A stretch of DNA of 11,221 nt from positions 1 to 11,221 of the forward strand of contig JAHEXN010000089.1 in NCBI GenBank assembly GCA_023252095.1, given 5' to 3'. Under the pieces are notes generated by a model that was not told the DNA's origin, ran no database searches, and saw only the letters and a program-made list of their open reading frames with translations. The DNA comes from Actinomycetes bacterium (GTDB taxonomy: Bacteria; Actinomycetota; Actinomycetes; Propionibacteriales; Nocardioidaceae). Below, one piece after another: positions 7,211 through 11,221 of the stretch (within the stretch, counting starts at the first letter, position 1; each line of letters opens with the position of its first letter). The position numbers were made by a program, and so were the translations under genes.

Positions 7211-7245
7211 GGAACGCCCGCCGGATACGCTCCGGCGGGCGTTCC
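7211..7245 (+). terminator. Strong hairpin terminator after amt
   Basis: GGAACGCCCGCCGGA (7211-7225) and TCCGGCGGGCGTTCC (7231-7245) form a perfect 15-bp stem with a 5-nt loop, 39 nt after the amt stop. There is no T-run, as is common for actinobacterial terminators. It isolates amt from rplS. Confidence 0.85.
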
Positions 7246-7272
7246 GCCGTCCGTACCCTGCCGCTGCCCGAT

Positions 7273-7302
7273 TTCTCCGGGAACCAGGGCGTGTGGCAAC
7301 AT
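7273..7302 (+). promoter_or_regulatory. Candidate rplS promoter
   Basis: A weak -35 TTCTCC (7273-7278), an 18-nt spacer and an extended -10 TGG-CAACAT (7294-7302) share layout with the proposed rpsP promoter. GTGGCA is identical in both. A competing -35, TTGACC (7302-7307), has no good -10 at the right distance. Confidence 0.4.
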
Positions 7303-7313
7303 TGACCCTCGGC

Positions 7314-7407
7314 GTGGTCGCCTCTGCCTCAGGGGTCGCGATCATTCATGCCGAATCCCCTTCCGCCGATGCGGTGGAGGGCGACCATCTTCTGACCGAC
7401 CGTCGGT
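7314..7407 (+). promoter_or_regulatory. Structured rplS leader RNA
   Basis: The roughly 125-nt leader of rplS can fold as follows. Outer stem P1 is TGGTCGCC (7315-7322) with GGCGACCA (7380-7387), extendable by a G-U pair at each end. Inside it are AGGGG (7331-7335) with CCCCT (7357-7361), and CCGC (7363-7366) with GCGG (7371-7374). A later hairpin pairs 7395-7399 with 7403-7407. A second copy of the 5' arm, GGTCGC (7334-7339), can pair with 7381-7386 instead, which excludes P1. Ribosomal protein leaders often mediate feedback control; that role here is inference. Confidence 0.4.
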
Positions 7408-7435
7408 GACCTGTGGCACCAGCGAGGAGCACACC

Positions 7436-7786
7436 ATGACCAACATCGTCGACCAAGTCGCAGCGGAGTCCCGCCGCGACGACCTCCCCGACTTCCGCGC
7501 CGGCGACACCCTCAAGGTGCACGTCAAGGTCGTCGAGGGCAACCGCTCCCGCATCCAGGTCTTCCAGGGCGTCTGCATCAAGGTGCAGGGCTCGGGCATC
7601 GGCCGCACCTTCACGGTCCGCAAGGTCAGCTTCGGCGTCGGTGTCGAGCGCACCTTCCCGCTGCACACCCCGATCATCGACCAGATCGAGGTCGCCACGC
7701 GTGGCGACGTGCGCCGCGCGAAGCTGTACTACCTCCGCAACCTCCGTGGCAAGGCCGCGAAGATCAAGGAGAAGCGCGACATCTGA
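7436..7786 (+). CDS. rplS: 50S ribosomal protein L19
   Basis: Large-subunit ribosomal protein at the 30S-50S interface; 116 residues, normal length. Recognised from DLPDFRAGDTLKVHVKVVEG (16-35), then RIQVFQGVCI, GIGRTFTVRKVSFGVGVERTF and the C-terminal RRAKLYYLRNLRGKAAKIKE. The ATG at 7436 follows GAGGAG (7424-7429) with 6-nt spacing; an in-frame GTG at 7406 lacks support. It is transcribed alone here: a terminator precedes it behind amt and another follows its stop. Confidence 0.98.
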   Translation: MTNIVDQVAAESRRDDLPDFRAGDTLKVHVKVVEGNRSRIQVFQGVCIKVQGSGIGRTFTVRKVSFGVGVERTFPLHTPIIDQIEVATRGDVRRAKLYYLRNLRGKAAKIKEKRDI

Positions 7787-7806
7787 TCGCGCAACGAACG
7801 AGTGTC

Positions 7807-7833
7807 ACGGGGCGGGCCTTCGGCCCGCCCCGT
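7807..7833 (+). terminator. Terminator after rplS
   Basis: ACGGGGCGGGCC (7807-7818) and GGCCCGCCCCGT (7822-7833) form a perfect 12-bp stem around a 3-nt TTC loop (5 nt if the top pair stays open), 20 nt after the rplS stop. No T-run. Confidence 0.85.
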
Positions 7834-7839
7834 TACGCT
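7834..7839 (+). promoter_or_regulatory. Possible -10 for a leaderless lepB transcript
   Basis: TACGCT matches the TANNNT -10 pattern and ends 6 nt before the GTG at 7846, which has no Shine-Dalgarno. Leaderless mRNAs with this layout are common in actinobacteria. It directly abuts the rplS terminator. Confidence 0.3.
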
Positions 7840-7845
7840 TCCCCG

Positions 7846-8532
7846 GTGGCCACGAGAAAAGAACCCCGCCAGAAGCGTGGTCTCCCGATCTGGCAGGAGT
7901 CGCTGCTCCTGGTCGTGATCGCGACCGTCATGGCCATCGTGGTGAAGACGTTCTTCCTGCAGGCGTTCTACATCCCGTCGGAGTCGATGCAGCCCACGCT
8001 GCTCGTCAACGACATGCAGCTCGTCCCGAAGGTCTCGCTCTGGTCCGGTGAGCCCGATCGTGGCGACATCGTCGTGTTCGAGGATCCGGGCGGGTAGCTC
8101 GGCGTGCAGGGCGAGAAGATAGACCCGAACCCGTTCCAGAAGGCGCTCGAGACGATCGGCCTGTTCCCGACCGGCAACCACCTGATCAAGCGGGTCGTCG
8201 GCGTCGGCGGCGACCACGTCCAGTGCTGCGACGGCAGCGGGCGGCTCATGGTCAACGGTGAGCCGATCGACGAGCCGTACGTCCTCGACCCCACCGTGAT
8301 CCGTGACCGCGAGTTCGACGTCGTCGTCAAGGACGGCTACCTCTGGGTCATGGGCGACAACCGCGGCAACTCCGCCGACTCGGTCGCCCACCTGGGCGAC
8401 CCCGGGGGAGGCCAGGTGCGGGTCGACGACGTCGTCGGCATCGCCTGGGTCAGGGTCTGGCCGCTCAACCGCCTCGGCGGTCTGGGGGAGGTCGACGCCT
8501 TCGACGACGTCCCCGACTCGCCGCCCAGCTGA
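7846..8532 (+). pseudogene. lepB: Signal peptidase I (lepB) interrupted by an in-frame TAG
   Basis: Type I signal peptidase, a membrane serine protease that cleaves signal peptides of Sec and Tat substrates on the outer face. Read through codon 84 it would be 228 residues with all family boxes. There is one N-terminal membrane helix (about 18-38), then box B YIPSESMQPTLL with nucleophile Ser47, box C RGDIVVF (72-78), box D KRVVGVGGD with general base Lys115, and box E GDNRGNSADS. Codon 84 (8095-8097), between boxes C and D, is TAG instead of an expected sense codon. The frame is the same on both sides (7846-8097 and from 8098 to 8532). Family members usually have PGGW here, so TGG to TAG is the simplest explanation. 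The truncated product (83 residues) has Ser47 but no Lys115; a restart at GTG 8104 would have the lysine but neither serine nor anchor. A rare ATA codon follows at 8119-8121. It may be a real nonsense mutation, readthrough or a sequencing error. Confidence 0.88.
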
Positions 8533-8540
8533 GCCGCCCG

Positions 8541-9212
8541 ATGACGACGCGACTTCCCGGACGCACGATCCGGCGTGACGCCGGCCTCTACGGCTACGAG
8601 CGTGCTCTCGAGCGACGCGGCCTCACCCCCGTCGCCGGCGTGGACGAGGCGGGGCGCGGTGCCTCGGCTGGTCCGCTCTTGGCGGCCGCGGTGGTGCTCG
8701 ACCGTGAGATCCCCGGTCTGGCCGACTCGAAGCTGCTCACGGCAGCCCGGCGGGAACGTTGCTTCGACCTCGTGATGGAGCGGGCCATCGCGGTCGACGT
8801 CGTCGTGATCAGCCCGCAGGACTGCGACCGCATGGGTATCCAGCGAGCCAACATCGAGGCGTTGCGGCGTGCCCTCGCCCGGCTGTCGGTGCGTCCCGGC
8901 TACGTCCTGACCGACGGGTTCCCGGTCGACGGCCTCGGCGTGCCCGGGCTGGCGATGTGGAAGGGCGACCGGGTCGCGGCCTCGATCGCGGCGGCGTCGG
9001 TCGTCGCGAAGGTCACCCGCGACGCGCTCATGGTCGACCTCCACGCCCAGTACCCGCAGTACGACTTCGCGACGCACAAGGGCTACTCCACCGCACTGCA
9101 CGAGCAGGCGCTGCGGCAGCATGGACCCTGTCCCGAGCACCGGCGCAGCTGGGCCAACGTCCGCGCCGTCCTGGCGGGCACGACGAACAACGACGAGCGG
9201 AGCGATGCATGA
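8541..9212 (+). CDS. rnhB: Ribonuclease HII
   Basis: Cytoplasmic endonuclease that cuts the RNA strand of RNA-DNA hybrids and removes misincorporated ribonucleotides. The 223-residue protein has the catalytic acidic residues Asp35 and Glu36 (AGVDEAGRG), Asp125 (VLTDGF) and Asp143 (KGDR), plus the family stretch AAASVVAKVTRD (150-161). The C-terminal motif HKGYSTALHEQAL is present. About 28 residues precede the catalytic motif, typical of actinobacterial members. The ATG at 8541 is 8 nt after the lepB stop, without a clear Shine-Dalgarno, so translation may depend on ribosomes finishing lepB. Its stop overlaps an ATG (ATGA, 9209-9212) that belongs to the tandem repeat downstream. Confidence 0.97.
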   Translation: MTTRLPGRTIRRDAGLYGYERALERRGLTPVAGVDEAGRGASAGPLLAAAVVLDREIPGLADSKLLTAARRERCFDLVMERAIAVDVVVISPQDCDRMGIQRANIEALRRALARLSVRPGYVLTDGFPVDGLGVPGLAMWKGDRVAASIAAASVVAKVTRDALMVDLHAQYPQYDFATHKGYSTALHEQALRQHGPCPEHRRSWANVRAVLAGTTNNDERSDA

Positions 9213-9253
9213 GCCCCCAGCGGAGCGAGACATGAGCCCCCAGCGGAGCGAGA
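9208..9253 (+). repeat. Two 23-bp tandem repeats carrying a ribosome-binding and start region
   Basis: CATGAGCCCCCAGCGGAGCG followed by AGA occurs twice without a mismatch (9208-9230 and 9231-9253). Partial copies flank it: GAGCGGAGCGATG before and GATGAGC after. Each unit carries GGAG six nt ahead of the next ATGAGC, giving three equivalent start sites (ATG at 9209, 9232 and 9255; GGAG at 9199, 9222 and 9245). This looks like slippage duplication of the original rnhB-DUF2469 junction. Confidence 0.95.
9209..9235 (+). other. Eight-codon ORF 1 in the tandem repeat
   Basis: ATG to TGA encodes MSPQRSET. It overlaps the rnhB stop by ATGA and ends in the ATGA of the next small ORF, with GGAG 6 nt ahead of its start. 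Whether it is translated is unknown; it is probably a relay by accident of duplication. Confidence 0.35.
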
Positions 9254-9258
9254 GATGA
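9232..9258 (+). other. Eight-codon ORF 2 in the tandem repeat
   Basis: ATG to TGA encodes MSPQRSER. Its stop overlaps the start of the DUF2469 gene (ATGA, 9255-9258). Same Shine-Dalgarno and spacing as ORF 1. Confidence 0.35.
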
Positions 9259-9569
9259 GCACCGAGGACTTGGACCGCTTCGAGGCCGACGCCGAGCTGG
9301 CGCTGTACCGCGAGTACCGCGACGTCGTGAAGATCTTCAAGTACGTCGTCGAGACCGATCGACGCTTCTACCTCTGCAACGCGGTCGACGTGAAGGTGCG
9401 CTCCGAGACCGGTGACGCGTACTTCGAGGTCACGCTCACCGATGCCTGGGTCTGGGACATCTACCGCCCGGCGCGCTTCGCCAAGCAGGTCAAGGTGCTG
9501 ACGTTCAAGGACGTCAACGTCGAGGAGCTGCAGGACTCCGACTTCAAGGTGCCGCCGGGCTCGGTCTGA
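9255..9569 (+). CDS. DUF2469 family protein (conserved actinobacterial)
   Basis: Conserved acidic protein of 104 residues without a known function, found next to rnhB and yraN across Actinomycetota (Mycobacterium Rv2901c-type). The family is recognised from EDLDRFEADAELALYREYRD (4-23), FKYVVETDRRFYLCN, and WVWDIYRPARFAKQVKVLTF. No signal peptide or membrane helix is visible, so it is likely cytoplasmic. The ATG at 9255 matches the family N-terminus; GGAG at 9245-9248 is its Shine-Dalgarno. The position in the block suggests a role linked to nucleic acid processing or translation, but that is only guilt by association. Confidence 0.93.
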   Translation: MSTEDLDRFEADAELALYREYRDVVKIFKYVVETDRRFYLCNAVDVKVRSETGDAYFEVTLTDAWVWDIYRPARFAKQVKVLTFKDVNVEELQDSDFKVPPGSV

Positions 9570-9606
9570 GCACCCGCGCACACACTCCCGCTGGCAGGAT
9601 CGGTGC

Positions 9607-10116
9607 ATGGCGCCCCACGCACGGTCCTCGGGACCTCGACGAGATCCTGACGGGAGTCGCTCGACCTGGGTCGGCCTCGCGCTGATCGCCGTTCTCACGG
9701 CCATCAGCGCCGTGGGGGTCGCGGTGGCCGTCGTGACCCGCGGGGACGCCGACGAGGCAGCTGCCCGTGTGCAAGAGTCCTTCGAGGCATGGGCCGGGGC
9801 CGTCGAGGACCGTGACTGTGACGCCTACGAGGCGGTGACAACGCGGGACTTCCGTCGGCAGGCGGAGGATGGCGGGGACTACGACTGTCAGACGTGGCGC
9901 GAGGCGGAGAGCGGCGCTGCGACTTGGACGGACATCGTGCTCGAGGACGTCGTGGAGGTCCGGGGCGACCAGGCGATGATCGTCGTCGGTGCGACGTACG
10001 TGTACGAGTACGCCGAGGACGACTTCGTCGACACCGACGACATCCGGGCCGACATCGTGCTGCACGAGCAGGACGGCGAGTGGGTCCTCGCCGAGGTGGA
10101 GCTCCAGGAACGCTGA
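9607..10116 (+). CDS. Membrane-anchored protein with NTF2/SnoaL-like extracytoplasmic domain
   Basis: A 169-residue protein that I do not recognise at family level. Visible parts: a short basic, polar N-terminus (1-20), one membrane helix (about 21-43), then an acidic extracytoplasmic domain. The latter begins with an amphipathic helix (AAARVQESFEAWAGAVEDRD, 51-70), followed by Cys71 and Cys94, which could form a disulfide, and ends in alternating strands with VLHEQDGEWVLAEVEL. This helix-then-strands order with a closing GEWVLAEVE strand resembles NTF2-like (SnoaL/DUF4878) domains found on many actinobacterial membrane proteins. An AGGA (9597-9600) lies before the ATG. It sits between the DUF2469 gene and yraN, where many relatives have nothing; it is perhaps lineage specific. 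A mature signal-peptide product is less likely, as no cleavage site is obvious. Confidence 0.75.
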   Translation: MAPHARSSGPRRDPDGSRSTWVGLALIAVLTAISAVGVAVAVVTRGDADEAAARVQESFEAWAGAVEDRDCDAYEAVTTRDFRRQAEDGGDYDCQTWREAESGAATWTDIVLEDVVEVRGDQAMIVVGATYVYEYAEDDFVDTDDIRADIVLHEQDGEWVLAEVELQER

Positions 10117-10214
10117 GGAGCCGGCACCGAGTGGGTTCTTCCACAGGGTCTCGTCCTCCACAGCGCTGACACGGGTTGTCGTCAGGGCGCCTGCGGGCGA
10201 CGACGCTCGTGGTC

Positions 10215-10577
10215 ATGACCTACGCGCGCAATCAGGCCCTCGGGGCCTACGGCGAACGCATCGCCGCCGACCACCTCGTGGCCTCGGGCCTGGTGATCCT
10301 CGACCGCAACTGGACCTGCCGGTTCGGTGAGATCGACCTCGTGGCCCGGGACGGCTCCACACTCGTGATCGTCGAGGTCAAGACCCGCAGCAGCAAGCGG
10401 TACGGCGGGCCGCTCGAGGCCATCACGACGCACAAGGCCACGCGGCTGCGGCGACTGGCCACGGCGTGGCTCGAGACGCACGACGTGCACCCGAGCGCGG
10501 TGCGGATCGACGTCGTGAGCGTCGTCGTGCCCCGGTCGGGCCCGGCCGAGGTCGACCGCATCCGGGGCGTGGCCTGA
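10215..10577 (+). CDS. yraN: YraN/UPF0102 family putative endonuclease
   Basis: Small protein of 120 residues with a predicted Holliday-junction-resolvase-like nuclease fold. Candidate metal-binding residues are Glu13 (GAYGERIA), Asp41 (RFGEIDLVAR) and Glu54-x-Lys56 (VIVEVKTRSS). The biological role is not established; it is regularly next to yifB/comM and dprA, genes for DNA uptake and branch migration. The ATG at 10215 matches the usual family start (YARNQALGAYGE); a TTG at 10176 would add 13 residues. Neither has a clear Shine-Dalgarno. Its stop overlaps the yifB start by one base (TGATG). Confidence 0.93.
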   Translation: MTYARNQALGAYGERIAADHLVASGLVILDRNWTCRFGEIDLVARDGSTLVIVEVKTRSSKRYGGPLEAITTHKATRLRRLATAWLETHDVHPSAVRIDVVSVVVPRSGPAEVDRIRGVA

Positions 10578-11221
10578 TGTCGGGCCGGGTCGTGTCGGTC
10601 ACGCTCGACGGGCTGACCGGCCGCGCGATCGAGGTCGAGGCCGATGTCGTCGGCGGCCTGCCGGGCACGGTCATCGTGGGGCTGCCCGACGCCACCGTCA
10701 ACGAGGCCCGCGACCGCTGCAAGTCCGCCGTCGTCAATTCCGGGGCACCGTGGCCCGACCAGCGCCTCACGATCAACCTTGCTCCCTCGACCCTGCCGAA
10801 GTCGGGGTCGCACTACGACCTCGCGATCGCCATGGCGGTGCTGTCGGCGCAGAAGGCCATTCCGGCGGAGGCGCTCGGGGGCACCGCCTTCGTAGGCGAG
10901 CTGGCGCTCGACGGTCGGCTCCGGGCGGTGCCCGGGGTCCTCCCAGCCACGCTCGCGGCGGCAGAGGCGGGCTGCACGCACGTCGTGGTGCCTGAGGTCA
11001 ACGTGCCGGAGGCCGAGCTGGTCGACGGCATCGCGGTCACGGGCGTGCGGTCGCTGCGTCACCTCGTCGCGTTGATCACGGGCGACGAGGTGCCCAACGA
11101 CCCGCCCGTTCCGCCGATCGAGCCTCCCGCCGTGGCGCCCTGGGGTTCGGCCGCTCGCCTGTCCGGGCTCGACCTTGCCGACGTGGCTGGTCATGAGGAC
11201 GTCCGCCTCGCCGTGCTGGTG
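10577..11221 (+). CDS. YifB/ComM family Mg-chelatase-like AAA+ ATPase (3' end outside window)
   Basis: The first 215 codons of a protein expected to be about 500 residues. The visible part is the N-terminal ChlI-like domain: VEADVVGGLPGTVIVGLPDA (22-41), NEARDRCKSAVVNSG, LTINLAPSTLPKSGSHYDLA and FVGELALDGRLRAVPGVLP. The Pro-rich linker (PPVPPIEPP) and the start of the AAA+ domain (GLDLADVAGHEDVRLAVLV) follow. Walker A lies beyond the window end. In naturally competent bacteria ComM is a hexameric helicase for branch migration during integration of incoming DNA. The TGATG overlap with yraN indicates one operon, in which dprA usually comes next. Confidence 0.95.
   Translation, partial: MSGRVVSVTLDGLTGRAIEVEADVVGGLPGTVIVGLPDATVNEARDRCKSAVVNSGAPWPDQRLTINLAPSTLPKSGSHYDLAIAMAVLSAQKAIPAEALGGTAFVGELALDGRLRAVPGVLPATLAAAEAGCTHVVVPEVNVPEAELVDGIAVTGVRSLRHLVALITGDEVPNDPPVPPIEPPAVAPWGSAARLSGLDLADVAGHEDVRLAVLV

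Noticed and set aside
7302..7307. TTGACC as the -35 of rplS
   Set aside because: The expected -10 place (about 7325-7330, TGCCTC) has no resemblance to a -10, and the start would cut into the leader stem.
8104..8532. Separate gene starting at GTG 8104 after the lepB stop
   Set aside because: It is in the same frame and encodes only the C-terminal half of signal peptidase I without nucleophile or anchor; best treated as part of the interrupted lepB.
10139..10163. Two TCCACAG copies 17 bp apart, resembling DnaA boxes
   Set aside because: Each has two mismatches to TTATCCACA (or TTGTCCACA), there is no AT-rich stretch or dnaA/dnaN nearby, and two copies are too few for an origin.

Overview
This is a GC-rich (about two thirds G+C) chromosomal window from an actinobacterium. 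The S16 protein with a long Ala/Lys/Glu tail, the DUF2469 protein and the order rpsP-khpA-rimM-trmD-rplS-lepB-rnhB-DUF2469-yraN-yifB are typical of Actinomycetota. The protein sequences look closest to Nocardioidaceae-like organisms (Nocardioides/Aeromicrobium), but the genus is an inference from memory.

Region 1 (1-3186): the 3' part of one ABC exporter half-transporter and a complete second one, overlapping by ATGA. Their degenerate and canonical nucleotide-binding motifs are complementary, so they very likely form an asymmetric heterodimeric exporter. Region 2 (3198-3554, minus strand): an ArsC-type arsenate reductase family gene convergent with the exporter, followed by a divergent promoter and leader region. 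Region 3 (3755-5746): rpsP, khpA, rimM and trmD, tightly packed on the plus strand (ribosome assembly and tRNA m1G37 methylation). Region 4 (5747-7245): a stand-alone ammonium transporter gene with its own promoter region, which contains a perfect 9-bp inverted repeat, and a strong hairpin terminator. It splits the usual trmD-rplS neighbourhood. Region 5 (7246-7833): rplS behind a structured leader, closed by a GC-rich terminator. Region 6 (7846-10116): lepB, rnhB, a DUF2469 gene and an unrecognised membrane-anchored protein. Region 7 (10215-11221): yraN and the 5' part of yifB/comM, overlapping by TGATG.

The most notable observations are these. (a) lepB (signal peptidase I) carries an in-frame TAG at 8095-8097, where the frame continues unchanged into the rest of the enzyme; the stop separates the catalytic serine from the catalytic lysine, and TAG serves as an ordinary stop elsewhere in the window. 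(b) A 23-bp tandem duplication between rnhB and the DUF2469 gene has copied the Shine-Dalgarno plus ATGA start region, making a chain of two 8-codon ORFs, each coupled to the next by ATGA. (c) A candidate nitrogen-control operator lies in front of amt. (d) The rplS leader can form mutually exclusive base-paired structures. I found no RNA genes, CRISPR arrays, insertion sequences or phage genes. Apart from lepB, the window is a normal, conserved housekeeping region.
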